Position numbers and translations under genes: made by a program
The notes under the pieces: model-generated
Told to the model about the DNA's origin: nothing
Seen by the model: only the letters and a program-made list of their open reading frames with translations
Databases searched by the model: none
Shown here: one piece after another, positions 1 to 8,741 of the stretch
Layout of the letters: the number at the start of each line of letters is the position of its first letter
Numbering within the stretch: position 1 is the first letter of the stretch
Source: Tianweitania sp. UT-5YL-CI-8
GTDB lineage: Bacteria > Pseudomonadota > Alphaproteobacteria > Rhizobiales > Rhizobiaceae
Length of the DNA stretch: 64,000 bases
Direction of reading: 5' to 3'
Assembly (NCBI RefSeq): GCF_030010215.1
Contig: NZ_JASCRR010000003.1
Span: forward strand, 124,001-188,000

Positions 1-483
1 CGTGGCATAGTTGCTGAGAAACAGACTGTCTCTAGTTCCCTTCGGGGAATAGAGAGAGATTCCCATCAGCATGCTGGAGGAACGGCTGCGCACTGATACG
101 CCGGTTTGGGTAACGGCGGCCGGCAGGCGTGGGGTCGCCATGGCCACCCGGTTCTGAACATTCACCTGCGCAATGGCTGGATCCGTCCCCACGGCGAAGG
201 TCACAGTCAGCGAATAGGTGCCGTTGTCGCTACTCGAAGAGGACATATAGAGCATGTCATCGACGCCATTCACCTGGTCTTCTATCGGCGCCCCGACGCT
301 ATCTGTCATGACGCTGGCACTGGCACCGGGGTAGCTTGCTGTGACCTGAATCTCGGGGGGCGTTATCTGCGGAAACTGCGCGACGGGAATGCGGGAGAGA
401 GCCAGTACGCCGGCAATCGTCATGACAAGTGCGATGACGATGGACAGACGCGGACGATCTATGAAGGTCGTGGAGATGTTCAT
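1..483 (-). CDS. RND efflux permease, N-terminal part (cut by window edge)
   Basis: Inner-membrane proton-driven drug/solvent exporter of the HAE1 (AcrB/MexB) type; only the first 161 codons are inside the window. The reading frame is open from the ATG at 483 to base 1. Residues 1-30 give the cytoplasmic start and first membrane helix (MNISTTFIDRPRLSIVIALV), followed by the typical periplasmic porter start with IPVAQFPQITPPEIQV, YPGAS and APIEDQVNGVDDMLYMSS. Its ATG overlaps the stop of the upstream membrane-fusion gene by 4 bases (ATGA), so the two are translationally coupled. The substrate cannot be told from this piece. Confidence 0.93.
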   Translation of the reverse strand, partial: MNISTTFIDRPRLSIVIALVMTIAGVLALSRIPVAQFPQITPPEIQVTASYPGASASVMTDSVGAPIEDQVNGVDDMLYMSSSSSDNGTYSLTVTFAVGTDPAIAQVNVQNRVAMATPRLPAAVTQTGVSVRSRSSSMLMGISLYSPKGTRDSLFLSNYAT

Positions 484-1652
484 GGTGCCGTTCCGGACAG
501 GACCGGATGAGCCGCATCGTCCGATTGCGTCCGTGGGTCGATTGCTGTGACGTTGACGACCATGCCAGGCGCAGCGTTTTGCAATCCTTCGAGGATAACC
601 CTTTCGCCTTCCTGCAACCCGTCTTCGACGATCCAGTTCCCGTCGCGCTGCTCGGAAACACTGATGCGCCGAACCGCCACGTGGTCGCTGCCGTCGACGA
701 TGAAAACGAACTTGCCTTCGCGATCCTGCTGGACAGCGCCGAGGGGCACAATGGGACGTGGCTTCGGTTCAGCCTCCCTCACAACCACCGTTACGAACTG
801 GCCGGGTACGAGGATGGAACGCGGGTTGACGAACTGAGCACGAATGGCCAGCGTGCCAGTCTGGAGATCGATCTCGTTGTCAAAAAAATCGATTGCGCCC
901 GGGTGGTCATAGGGTTGGCCGTTGGACAGCCGTAGCTCGGTCGTGAAACGCTTTGCCAATTGCTCCTTGCCGAGACCACCCGCCATTTGCCGCAGATCGA
1001 GGATCGTCCGGTCGCTCACGGAAAAGACGACACGGATCGGATCGGTTTGCACCACACGTGCGAGAGCGCCTGACGACGAGTTGACAAGGCCACCCTCCGA
1101 AACGCCGCTCCTCCCGATCCTGCCGTCAAATGGCGACTTGATCGTCGTGTAGCTGAGGTTCAACTGAGCCTGCCGGACACGCGCTTCGGCTGAAATGGTC
1201 GTCGCTCGCGCGCTATCGAGGGCTGTTTCGCTTTGCTCGAGCGCCGTTTGCGCCACCGCCTGCCGCCCTATCAGCGTCCGGTTGCGCTGCATCTGTCGCT
1301 CGGCGTCCGTCTCCGCAGCCCGCGCGCTGGCGAGCGTAGACTCGGCCTCCGTCAAAGCAATTTCATAGGCATCGCTTTCAATGACGAAGAGATCCTGCCC
1401 TTTTCGGACAGTATCGCCCTCGTTAAAAAGGCGGCTTTGCAGAAATCCACTGACGCGTGAAAGGATATCGACTGATTTGATTGCCTCAACACGCCCAACG
1501 AACTCGGTCGCCGGGGCCACGTCCCTAACTTGCACGGATACGACACCTACCAACGGCGCATCCTTAGATCCGGTGGCGTCCGCAGAGGCTACGGCTATGA
1601 AGGCGCTGGAGGCCGCCATCATGATGATCGTGCAGAAAATGAAACGCTTCAT
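480..1652 (-). CDS. RND efflux periplasmic adaptor (membrane fusion protein)
   Basis: Periplasmic adaptor joining an RND permease to an outer-membrane channel (AcrA/MexA/HlyD family). The 390-residue product has an N-terminal signal peptide (about 1-25, hydrophobic core then VASA). The barrel-sandwich half-motif (VDILSRVSGFLQ, near 60) comes next, then an alpha-helical hairpin rich in A, E, Q and R (about 95-165), the second lipoyl half (SPFDGRIGRSGVSEGG) and beta-barrel/MP domains. No lipobox Cys is seen, so it is probably secreted rather than lipidated. It is first in an operon with the permease and is divergent from an AraC regulator 434 bp away. No outer-membrane factor gene is visible. 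Confidence 0.93.
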   Translation of the reverse strand: MKRFIFCTIIMMAASSAFIAVASADATGSKDAPLVGVVSVQVRDVAPATEFVGRVEAIKSVDILSRVSGFLQSRLFNEGDTVRKGQDLFVIESDAYEIALTEAESTLASARAAETDAERQMQRNRTLIGRQAVAQTALEQSETALDSARATTISAEARVRQAQLNLSYTTIKSPFDGRIGRSGVSEGGLVNSSSGALARVVQTDPIRVVFSVSDRTILDLRQMAGGLGKEQLAKRFTTELRLSNGQPYDHPGAIDFFDNEIDLQTGTLAIRAQFVNPRSILVPGQFVTVVVREAEPKPRPIVPLGAVQQDREGKFVFIVDGSDHVAVRRISVSEQRDGNWIVEDGLQEGERVILEGLQNAAPGMVVNVTAIDPRTQSDDAAHPVLSGTAP

Positions 1653-1880
1653 GGCAACTCCCCGCGCACCGCACGACTGGCGCGCAAGAACTCATAGTCC
1701 GGCGCGGTCGCTCCTCTTCAAATGCCGCCCCGCACATGACGACGAATCACTCGTCGTTCCCAGGCACTTCCAGCGCCACCCGCATTCACTCGGACGATCA
1801 CCAAGCTATGCCTGGCGACATCAGTCGCGCGAAAGCATAGTGTGGGTAGCGGTGACGGGGGATATGCAATAAATCCGAAG

Positions 1881-1934
1881 ACTGTGCCCTACGTTCATTT
1901 TTCATATCTGCAGCCGCGCTTACTCAGGCACAGT
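1881..1934. promoter_or_regulatory. Inverted repeat in the efflux/araC divergent spacer
   Basis: The 433 bp between the efflux adaptor start (1652) and the AraC start (2086) contains an inverted repeat: ACTGTGCC at 1881-1888 and GGCACAGT at 1927-1934, 8 of 8 complementary with a 38 bp spacer. The spacer is AT-richer than its surroundings. This is where promoters for both divergent genes must lie. Binding by the adjacent AraC protein is an inference. Confidence 0.4.
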
Positions 1935-2085
1935 GTGGACTTAATTCCCGAAATTCATCATCGAGCCGCTTCCACAATCCGTGAAGGCGAACGGCCGACA
2001 CCTATCTGGCAAAGGTCGGGAGTCTTCCAACCTCACTATCGCAGACAGCATCTGCGCAGACTTTTTAAGCATCAAGAGTGTCGAC

Positions 2086-3144
2086 ATGAACGGAACCACC
2101 ACCACCTCTGCTGACCGCATTCCAAGCCATGTTTACGGAACGGCGGATGTGGAGCCGCGTCATCAGTTCGATGCTTGGCTCTCGATCATGCGACCGCTTG
2201 TCTCCATGGACCCGCGCAGCCCGATCGAAAATGGCTTTCTGGCCCAGGCGATCGCTTGGGACCTAGGACCTTTTGCCCTCACGCGTGTGGCCATGCCGGC
2301 CATCGATTTCCGGCGGGATACCGCCCGGTTGAAGGCAGATTCGGTCGATCATTGGACCCTAGGCGCCCCAAGAAGCGGCACCCTTGCATCTGAGAGTGGC
2401 GATATTACCGCCGCGGGCCTCTGCCATGTCCGTTCACTCCACCGTATGAGCGTGGGGTGGAATACCAAGCTCGATATCGTTACCCTTGTCCTCCCACGGG
2501 ATTTTTGCCTCTCCCAGGCTGCGGGCCTCGATCTCCTCCATGACCGGCATATCCGTTCCGGATTAGGTGGATTGCTGGCGGATTATCTGCATTCCCTCGA
2601 GCGTCAATTGCCCACATTGAGTCCCGGGCATTTGCCATCCGTGGTGGAAGCAACGCGAGCCATGGTCATAGCCTGCACTGCGCCCGGCCGAGATACACTG
2701 GCAGAGGCCATGTCGGCCATCCAGGCCACGCAGATGGAGCGCGCCAAGCAATTTATCCGACAGAATCTTCTCTCACCCCGCCTCGGCGTCGAGGAACTCT
2801 GCCGCCAACTGGGCATGTCAAGAACGTCGCTCTACCGCCTCTTCGAGCCGCTGGGTGGCGTCGTCCAATATATTCGTTCGGCGCGGCTACTGGATGCCCA
2901 CAGAATCCTGTCTAACAGCACCGACACGCGGCCCATCTACGAAGTCGGCGCCGAGCGCGGCTTCGTGGGTCCTTCCGAATTCAGCAGGGCCTTCAAACGA
3001 CATTTCGGCTACAGCCCCAGCGAGGCGCGCCATGAAGCGCGCCTGCCGCCGATGCAAAAGAACAACCACAAAGAAATGTCCACGGCCAGTTTAGGTGAAC
3101 TCGTGGCTCTATTTGGTGGTCGTGGAAGATATAGTTTAATTTAG
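2086..3144 (+). CDS. AraC-family transcriptional regulator
   Basis: Probable local transcription factor. The protein has about 352 residues from the ATG at 2086. An in-frame GTG at 1981 would add 35 residues, but the ATG has AAGAG about 8 bases upstream. The N-terminal two-thirds resemble an AraC_binding_2-type sensor domain (FDAWLSIMRPL, then DIVTLVLPRDFCLS). The C-terminal third is a two-helix-turn-helix AraC domain with GMSRTSLYRLFEPLGGVVQY and FVGPSEFSRAFKRHFGYSPSEAR. The recognition helix is strongly like that of the two regulators at 26345-28482 (SLYRIFEP..GGVS.YIR), so the three are paralogues. It is divergent from the RND efflux genes, which suggests it controls them. Confidence 0.9.
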   Translation: MNGTTTTSADRIPSHVYGTADVEPRHQFDAWLSIMRPLVSMDPRSPIENGFLAQAIAWDLGPFALTRVAMPAIDFRRDTARLKADSVDHWTLGAPRSGTLASESGDITAAGLCHVRSLHRMSVGWNTKLDIVTLVLPRDFCLSQAAGLDLLHDRHIRSGLGGLLADYLHSLERQLPTLSPGHLPSVVEATRAMVIACTAPGRDTLAEAMSAIQATQMERAKQFIRQNLLSPRLGVEELCRQLGMSRTSLYRLFEPLGGVVQYIRSARLLDAHRILSNSTDTRPIYEVGAERGFVGPSEFSRAFKRHFGYSPSEARHEARLPPMQKNNHKEMSTASLGELVALFGGRGRYSLI

Positions 3145-3167
3145 AATATTCGGAATGTTTTCTTCAA

Positions 3168-3530
3168 TTATTCGAAAATTCGAAAGTAATATACGTCTAT
3201 GAACCGACCGCGAACATCCGACCGAACCATGCCTCTTATGTTGAGAATGTTTTGATACGTAACCTTGCGGCCACGCCAAAACTCTTGCTCGATCCGGACC
3301 CGGATTTCGCCAGTTTCATCTCTGAATAGATACTGCGCTCTTCGAATTTCACTCTTCAAAGATCCGGTCAAAGATACCCTGTCGCCGTAGCGCGCACTAC
3401 GCGTCCCTTCCACGGTAGCAACCGCTTCAGAGCGGATAGAATCTGAAAACTGTGCCCATGCCGGACCATGTAGGACGGCATTCATACAGGCAGCAATCAA
3501 GAAAATCCTGCCAATCGACATCATCTTCAT
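3168..3530 (-). CDS. BOF / YgiW-YdeI family periplasmic protein
   Basis: Small exported OB-fold protein of the bacterial-OB-fold (BOF, YgiW/YdeI) type, a family linked to stress tolerance. From the ATG at 3530, which has GAGG six bases upstream, the protein is 120 residues. It starts with a signal peptide (MKMMSIGRIFLIAACMNAVL ending AWAQ), followed by VSLTGSLKSEIRRAQYLFRDETGEIRVRIEQE, which matches the YgiW pattern (V.L.G.I.......Y.F.D..G.I.V.I). An upstream start at 3581 would place residues in front of the signal peptide and is less likely. It stands alone on the minus strand. Confidence 0.8.
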   Translation of the reverse strand: MKMMSIGRIFLIAACMNAVLHGPAWAQFSDSIRSEAVATVEGTRSARYGDRVSLTGSLKSEIRRAQYLFRDETGEIRVRIEQEFWRGRKVTYQNILNIRGMVRSDVRGRFIDVYYFRIFE

Positions 3531-3686
3531 CAACGCCTCATCTAAGCTCAACATGTTTCTCCGACTGCATGGTGGCCGCAATCAACATCGTCCGCACAGC
3601 AGTTTCCCGGAGCGATCTACCAATCGAAACCCACTCTTGCGGAGTACGTTGACTGCATCCCGACAATCGCGGGCGGCGGCTTCGGT

Positions 3687-4298
3687 TCACGCTGAAATAG
3701 GGGCTCGCTTGAAGCCCAACCCATATGTGACGTAGGATAGTCCCTGCAGCATGAGATCGACGGCCAGGAAGAGGCCAAGCACCCAGAGGCTGTTAATCGG
3801 CCAGCGCAGCATGATGGCCATGCCGACCGCAAGCGTCACCGCGCCGCCCGCAACGATCCAACCCCAGCCGCTCGAACCGCGTTGCGTGAAGCCAGCCCAG
3901 ATACGAACCGCGCCTGCGGCAATGAGACTTGCCGCTATCATCAGCGTGATGAGAGCCGTCGCAAGTAGCGGATTGTAGAAGGTGAGCACGCCTGCGACGG
4001 TATAGAGGATACCGGTCAACAGCCACAGGGCGAAGCCGCCCCAAGTTCTGACACCGAAGGCATGCACGATTTCGACGATGCCGCCTAAGATCATCATTGC
4101 CCCGACCATCAGCACGCTGACGAAAGTTGCAGTCAACAGATTCGCCGACGCAAAGAGGCCTGCGCCGAGCACGACCACGCCGAGTACGACGAACCACAGG
4201 GACCTTTTTCCGTCCTGTCCAGCACTCGCCGGAGCTTCCAATACCTGTGCCATCATATCACCGCCGTTCGATCCATTCTGGTTACTGGTCATTTTCAT
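3687..4298 (-). CDS. HdeD-family (DUF308) membrane protein
   Basis: Multi-pass inner-membrane protein of the HdeD/DUF308 family, known in enterobacteria for acid-stress protection at high cell density; the role here is unproven. It has 203 residues with about six hydrophobic helices. After a polar 30-residue start come LWFVVLGVVVLGAGLFASAN, SVLMVGAMMILGGIVEIVHA and later LWVLGLFLAVDLMLQGLSY, the repeated helix-hairpin layout of the family. A second HdeD-like gene is at 23700-24254, ending with the same LG..L.IDL..HGL pattern. ATG at 4298; a start at 4292 is also possible. Confidence 0.85.
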   Translation of the reverse strand: MKMTSNQNGSNGGDMMAQVLEAPASAGQDGKRSLWFVVLGVVVLGAGLFASANLLTATFVSVLMVGAMMILGGIVEIVHAFGVRTWGGFALWLLTGILYTVAGVLTFYNPLLATALITLMIAASLIAAGAVRIWAGFTQRGSSGWGWIVAGGAVTLAVGMAIMLRWPINSLWVLGLFLAVDLMLQGLSYVTYGLGFKRAPISA

Positions 4299-4376
4299 TC
4301 TGCCTGGACAGCGGCCGCCCTCGCTTCGACGCCGCTAAAGCTCGAAGTCCCGACGCGTCGCGCCGTCCCTGGCATT

Positions 4377-4709
4377 TTACACGGCTCCCGGCTGCATCGC
4401 CAAGACGTTGCCTTCGTTGTCGATGATGCAAGTCCTCGTCGAACCGGCAACGTTAAGGTCTACCTGGTAGGTCGTCGCGTCGATTCTCCGGGAGGTTACG
4501 GGCAGCACGTTACCGCCACCGGCGCCGGCGGCAGCATTGGCGCAGAGCAACTGGAGGTCAGCAGGGGCGGTATCCGCCGCGGTTCGCGCCATCTGGTCCG
4601 GAGCCGGGGAACTGGCACTGCACGCGCCCAGCATCGCGGCGAGGGATAGCACGCCGGCAGCAAGGGCCGATCTCCCGATGCGGCAACGACGATCGTTTCG
4701 CGTGTTCAT
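4377..4709 (-). CDS. Small putative lipoprotein
   Basis: 110-residue protein with a lipoprotein signal: positively charged start, hydrophobic stretch LAAGVLSLAAM and lipobox LGAC with Cys at about residue 30. After cleavage the product is about 80 residues, ending in a compact domain (YQVDLNVAGSTRTCIIDNEGNVLAMQ) with two further cysteines that could form a disulfide. I do not recognise a named family with certainty. It lies 24 bp upstream of the L,D-transpeptidase stop on the same strand and may be cotranscribed with it. Confidence 0.7.
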   Translation of the reverse strand: MNTRNDRRCRIGRSALAAGVLSLAAMLGACSASSPAPDQMARTAADTAPADLQLLCANAAAGAGGGNVLPVTSRRIDATTYQVDLNVAGSTRTCIIDNEGNVLAMQPGAV

Positions 4710-4732
4710 CTGTTGCCTCTTCTTTGTTGCCG

Positions 4733-5431
4733 CTACACGCCTCTGTAGAGCGCTGCGCCCTGCATCAGGACGATGACCTTTGCGCCGATCTTGACGCGGG
4801 AGTGCAGGTCGATGACGTCATCGTTGACCATGCGGATGCAGCCGGACGAGACGCTCAGGCCCATCGTCCATGGCTCCGGCGTTCCGTGAATACGGTAGAT
4901 CGTGTCCTGATCTCCTTCGTAAAGGTAGAGGGCTCGCGCGCCGAGCGGATTGTCCGGCCCGCCCGGCTGGCCCCCGGCCCACTTTCTGGCATTGGGATCA
5001 CGGGCCACCATCTCTGCCGGCGGTGTCCATCGCGGCCATTCGGCGGTGCGGCCGACACGGACGATCCCGGCCCAGCCAAACCCCTCCCTGCCGACACCGA
5101 TGCCGTATCGTATGGCCTGGTGGCCCGGCTGGACGAGGTAGAGGAAATGCTGGTTCCCGTCTATGATGATCGTGCCCGGCTCCTCCGCCGTCCTGAACGT
5201 CACGACCTGCCGCCGGAAAGGCTCGGGAACCTGCTGGTGTTGACGATAGTACTGGTATGCCTTGGTGCGATCGTAGTCGACCCAGCTGCGTGTTTTAGGG
5301 TCGTAGACCTGCGTCTGTGCAGCCGCCTGTCCAGCCAGCAGGGAGAATCCCAAGGCTAGCATGACGGCCAGCGCGCCGCAGATGGTCCAGTGACGCCGCT
5401 CCTCGGAAAACGCAGGCCGGCCCTCACTCAT
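4733..5431 (-). CDS. L,D-transpeptidase (YkuD domain)
   Basis: Exported enzyme that makes 3-3 crosslinks in peptidoglycan or links envelope proteins to it (ErfK/YbiS/YcfS/YnhG family). I chose the ATG at 5431, which overlaps the stop of the preceding gene (ATGA at 5428-5431) and gives 232 residues; starts at 5443 or 5476 would lengthen a non-signal N-terminus. A signal anchor (CGALAVMLALGFSLLAGQAAA) is followed by TIIIDGNQHFLYLV and the catalytic block YRIHGTPEPWTMG...SSGCIRM, with His about 182 and the nucleophile Cys about 198. All hallmark residues (HGT, S.GCIRM) are present. Confidence 0.93.
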   Translation of the reverse strand: MSEGRPAFSEERRHWTICGALAVMLALGFSLLAGQAAAQTQVYDPKTRSWVDYDRTKAYQYYRQHQQVPEPFRRQVVTFRTAEEPGTIIIDGNQHFLYLVQPGHQAIRYGIGVGREGFGWAGIVRVGRTAEWPRWTPPAEMVARDPNARKWAGGQPGGPDNPLGARALYLYEGDQDTIYRIHGTPEPWTMGLSVSSGCIRMVNDDVIDLHSRVKIGAKVIVLMQGAALYRGV

Positions 5432-6396
5432 GGTCTTGCCCATGCTTCCACCCGCTCCGCATTCTGCGCCACCCATTCTTCAGCAAATTCCTGTGGGTCC
5501 CGCCTCTCCACCTGAAGGGCGTAGCTCATCGCGATCGCTTCATCCGGTTCGAAGGCGACCCGTTCCAGAAATGCGGCTATCTCGGGATGTCTCGTGCGCA
5601 GCGATGCGGCATAGGCGATATGGTAGCGGGCTGCATCCCATCCCACCGGCGCGCTCGACTTCGACAGCCACGCGGGATCGTCGGACGACAGCACAATGTT
5701 CCATTTGGCGGGATCGTATGGCGGCTCCGTCAGCCTGACGATGTCATGCAGCTCGAACACGGCGTGCGGCGCGTAGCATGCGAAAACCAGCGGCTGGTCC
5801 GTTGCCTGCGCGGCATCCACCGCCGCCATGCCCACGTCTTCGGGCATTTCAAGCAGCGTCATTTCCTTTGCATATCCGTAGCTGTTGGCGCGAACCCGTT
5901 CGATACCTGTCGACGACCATGTCTGCGCGCCAATCCACATCTCGCCGCGGCCGTCACCGTCCGTGTCCAGAGCGGCGGTCTTCTGCGGATCGTTGAGGTC
6001 CGATATGTCCTTGATGCCATATGTGTCGGCAGCAATGCGGGTCGCACAGATGCCCTGCCATGCCGGGACGCCGACCGGGCTGACCACGACCGTTCCGGCA
6101 TCCGTCACGTAACGCTTCACGAGATTGTCGAGGTTCGGCAGCCAAACCTCGGGATGTATGTCGACCTTGCCGGAATCCAGCCCCGCGAACGCGATCAGGG
6201 TGCCCATCTCAATTGCATCGGCCGCGACCCCGAATTCCTTGTCGATAGCCACCTTCAGGATATGCGCAGTTGCCTGCCCCGACGACCAGTTGGGCATGGC
6301 GATGACAACATCATCAGCTCGCGCGCCGGTGCCGGTGAACGGAGACAGGGACACAGCCAATGCCACCGGACAAAGCAGCCGCAAGATATGTCCCAT
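5428..6396 (-). CDS. Glycine betaine/choline-type ABC transporter substrate-binding protein
   Basis: Periplasmic binding protein of the OpuAC/ProX family (quaternary ammonium compatible solutes). From the ATG at 6396, preceded by GGGGAG at 7 bases, it has 322 residues with a clear signal peptide (LLCPVALAVSLSPFTGTGARA). The mature part opens VVIAMPNWSSGQATAHILKV and contains HPEVWLPNL and WIGAQTWSSTG, typical of the family, with aromatic residues that could form the cation box. No permease or ATPase gene is adjacent, so it is an orphan binding protein or partners with a distant transporter. It is translationally coupled to the L,D-transpeptidase. Confidence 0.88.
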   Translation of the reverse strand: MGHILRLLCPVALAVSLSPFTGTGARADDVVIAMPNWSSGQATAHILKVAIDKEFGVAADAIEMGTLIAFAGLDSGKVDIHPEVWLPNLDNLVKRYVTDAGTVVVSPVGVPAWQGICATRIAADTYGIKDISDLNDPQKTAALDTDGDGRGEMWIGAQTWSSTGIERVRANSYGYAKEMTLLEMPEDVGMAAVDAAQATDQPLVFACYAPHAVFELHDIVRLTEPPYDPAKWNIVLSSDDPAWLSKSSAPVGWDAARYHIAYAASLRTRHPEIAAFLERVAFEPDEAIAMSYALQVERRDPQEFAEEWVAQNAERVEAWARP

Positions 6397-6688
6397 CGGC
6401 AAGCTCCCCACGCCACCCGCACTCATTTGAATCAGGAAGTTATTTTCCCGCCGTGAGTTTAGTTGTGTGGGAAGCAAAGTCATTGGCTTACAGTCCCGAG
6501 TATGGGCGGTACGTCCGAAACTCCCGAGCGTGGACCTCTCCGCAGCATCGTCAGTCCGCCGCTTCATTGAGCCCCTTCCTCCACAATGGCAACAGAACGC
6601 GGGCGGGGTAGTCTGGTGCAAAGGTACCGGGGAAGGTCGACGTCCCGACAATGACAGCGATCCGCTCGCCCGAAGGCATAATCCCCGG

Positions 6689-6787
6689 CGATGAGCACAT
6701 AGCTGCTGACCCACGGAATGCCATAGCAGAAGGCGAGCTATTGCACCGGATAGAATCAGGGAAACGTACTTCGCGGCTTTGCGAAGA
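6689..6787. repeat. Diverged ~100 bp direct repeat, copy 1
   Basis: This stretch matches 7685-7783 over about 100 bases at roughly four-fifths identity by eye, in the same orientation. Shared blocks include CTGCTGACCCACGGA, CTATTGCACCGG and AATCAGGGAAACGTA. It lies in the 430 bp gap between the binding-protein start (6396) and the MliC-like gene, where I see no gene. The repeat is probably a remnant of a duplicated or mobile sequence; I could not identify the parent. Confidence 0.75.
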
Positions 6788-6828
6788 GCCCGCAACACCT
6801 CAAAACGACAGAAGGCAAGCGCTCACGC

Positions 6829-7149
6829 TCAACCGCCGGTGCATGCGGTCGGTACGGCTCGGCCAACACCCCACGATAGTCGCCCCTGTACGATGGTCAG
6901 CGTCAGCTGGCCGTTTGAATAGGTCGTTCCATCTGGCCCCATGGAGGGGAGATCAACTGCGGTCGCGTCGTTGACAGATACCGACGCGCGATCGCCGAGG
7001 AGTCGCACTGCCAGATGCGTGCCGTCCTGGCACATGTAGTTGCTGACGGGATAGGGGTTGCCCGCGCCGATCGACGCGCCAGAGGCGGAACCCTCGAAGC
7101 TTGTAAGCATCAGGGCGCTGATTGCCGCGATCGATAGCTTTCTCGACAT
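6829..7149 (-). CDS. MliC-like (C-type lysozyme inhibitor fold) secreted protein
   Basis: 106-residue secreted protein, probably periplasmic. A signal peptide (MSRKLSIAAISALMLTSFEG) is followed by a domain resembling MliC/PliC lysozyme inhibitors: YMCQDGTHLAVRLLGDRASVSV, then VDLPSMGPDGTTYSNGQLTLTI and a final C. The family pattern is Y.C..G..L.V.......V.V......LP....A.G..Y; here most of it is present but the lipid-anchor Cys is not. Family membership is moderately secure, and inhibition of host lysozyme is inferred only from the family. It is monocistronic between the two repeats. Confidence 0.65.
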   Translation of the reverse strand: MSRKLSIAAISALMLTSFEGSASGASIGAGNPYPVSNYMCQDGTHLAVRLLGDRASVSVNDATAVDLPSMGPDGTTYSNGQLTLTIVQGRLSWGVGRAVPTACTGG

Positions 7150-7352
7150 GACGGTCCTCCAAACTGGCGCATCAGCGTAGATGAAACGGAGAACTATGTC
7201 TTCTCCGTAGCGTTCTGATATTTCGACCTTGAGCCCACCTCGATAGATTCTGTTGCAACGCTTTGATTATACCAACGAGCATTGATGCCGACTCGTTATG
7301 GGATTCCCAAATCGGCTGATTTCTGACTCATTGCGCCAAGCGGAGTTTTGGC

Positions 7353-7590
7353 ATGACGAGAGCGATATCGTTACGTGGAGACTTTGACGGGCCTGCGCTC
7401 AGAAGGCTGGCGGATAAGGCAAAGGATGCCGCCCAGGTTCGTCGGCTTTGTCGCCGGCTTCGATTTATGACGGCGGGTCGCGGCATTATGCATCCGAGAT
7501 CGGCGGACGCTGGAAATTCGCCGGTCCTGTTTTCAAGCAGAGAGGATTGAACTGCTCGGCAAGGGATGGTGTTGGATTATGGGCATACCG
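7353..7590 (+). pseudogene. IS630-family transposase, N-terminal remnant
   Basis: The start MTRAISLRGDFDGPALRRLA..AKDAAQVRRL matches the N-terminus of rhizobial IS630-type transposases, which continue LALAAIYDGGSR..AARIGG. Here the frame shifts after QVRRL; the next frame reads ASIYDGGSR followed by an altered helix-turn-helix region, then homology fades. Only about 80 codons of a usual ~340 remain, with no catalytic DDE part. No terminal inverted repeats were found. It is an inactive relic marking past insertion in this gap. Confidence 0.65.
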
Positions 7591-7684
7591 CGCCTGGCGG
7601 TGGCCGCGGCTAAACCTAGTGTAGGATTGCATATCCGCCGTCCTCAGCGCCTTCGAGTCTGGGCCGAGATCGTCTCGATCGTCC

Positions 7685-7783
7685 CGATGAGCAACATTAC
7701 TGCTGACCCACGGATTGCCGCATAAGAAGGCGTACTATTGCACCGGGCAGAATCAGGGAAACGTATTTCGCGGCTGTGCGAGC
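7685..7783. repeat. Diverged ~100 bp direct repeat, copy 2
   Basis: Second copy of the repeat at 6689-6787, about 1 kb downstream in the same orientation and just after the IS630 remnant. The frame through it (THGLPHKKAYYCTGQNQGNV) is open in this copy but interrupted by a stop in copy 1, so it may be decayed coding sequence. The rest of 7591-7971 holds no gene I can support, only the upstream region of the META-domain gene. Confidence 0.75.
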
Positions 7784-7971
7784 GGCATCGTATCTAAGCC
7801 GGGCTCCTCAATGTGCCGCATGTCCCGAAATATGGCCACAGGTGTATTTTTGCTCGATCAACCCGTGGTTCATCGAACCTGATGTAGACTATCGGCCGAA
7901 TATCCAGCCCTATGCTTTATCCCGACGGTGTCGGGTCAAAATCCGATAGCAATCACTGGAGACGGACCGCA

Positions 7972-8718
7972 ATGGTGAATTTTGCAGGCCAATTCGCTTG
8001 TCAGGTCAACTTCCATCGGGCGACCGGAGTTGCTGTTTTTCTTTCGCTTGCAGGGCTGGTGACCCTCGACAGGGTCGAGGCGGCAACCTTGACTGCTCGC
8101 GGCAACGAGCCGGGCTGGCACATCGAGATCTCTGAGACAGCGATCTCGTTTCGTGAGTTGAACGGCGAGAACTTTAAAATCGAGCCGGTGCCACAGGCCG
8201 CAACGCCGTCGAACGGCATTACCACCTATTCGGCGACGGTCGATGGGCAACCTTTCTCGCTGACGATAGAGGACAGGATATGCGCGGATACCATGACCGG
8301 GATGCCCCACCCGAAGGCCGCCGCGGTGGTTCTCGGCGCTCGGTCGCTGTCGGGCTGTGCCGGCGAGCCGGCGTCCCTCCTTCATGGCGACTGGCGTATC
8401 GAGGAGATCGGCGGATCGGCGGTCGTCACGGAATCCGAGCCGTCGCTGTTCTTCGATCCGGACGGAAACATTAACGGCAACGCATCCTGCAACAGGTTCC
8501 TCGGACAGTTCACCCTCACCGGCGAAGGACTGACGATCTCGGAAACAGGTGCCTCCATGATGATGTGCGATCAACCGTTGATGGAGCAGGAACGCAGCTT
8601 GCTGGCCGCGTTGCAGGCGGTTCGTCGCTTCGAGGTCGTTTCCGCGGAGCGTGTCCGGCTGCTTGGCGACGACAACCGGACACTTGTGAGCATCCGCCGA
8701 TTAGCAGCCCAGCCTTGA
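7972..8718 (+). CDS. META-domain (HslJ-like) secreted protein
   Basis: 248-residue exported protein of unknown biochemical role. The ATG at 7972 has GGAGAC upstream; an in-frame start at 7912 would precede it without a good ribosome site. After a hydrophobic leader (FLSLAGLVTLDRVEAA) the first domain (LTARGNEPGWHIEIS, ICADTMTGMPHP) resembles COG3650. The second half is a META/HslJ domain: HGDWRIEEIGG, LFFDPDGNINGNASCNRFLGQFT and ASMMMCDQPLMEQERSLLAAL. The conserved G.A.CN..........T...C....M..E pattern is complete. HslJ relatives are linked to heat-shock and novobiocin tolerance, fitting the stress character of this region. Confidence 0.85.
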   Translation: MVNFAGQFACQVNFHRATGVAVFLSLAGLVTLDRVEAATLTARGNEPGWHIEISETAISFRELNGENFKIEPVPQAATPSNGITTYSATVDGQPFSLTIEDRICADTMTGMPHPKAAAVVLGARSLSGCAGEPASLLHGDWRIEEIGGSAVVTESEPSLFFDPDGNINGNASCNRFLGQFTLTGEGLTISETGASMMMCDQPLMEQERSLLAALQAVRRFEVVSAERVRLLGDDNRTLVSIRRLAAQP

Positions 8719-8741
8719 CCGCCAAGCTGCGGTCCCGCTCG

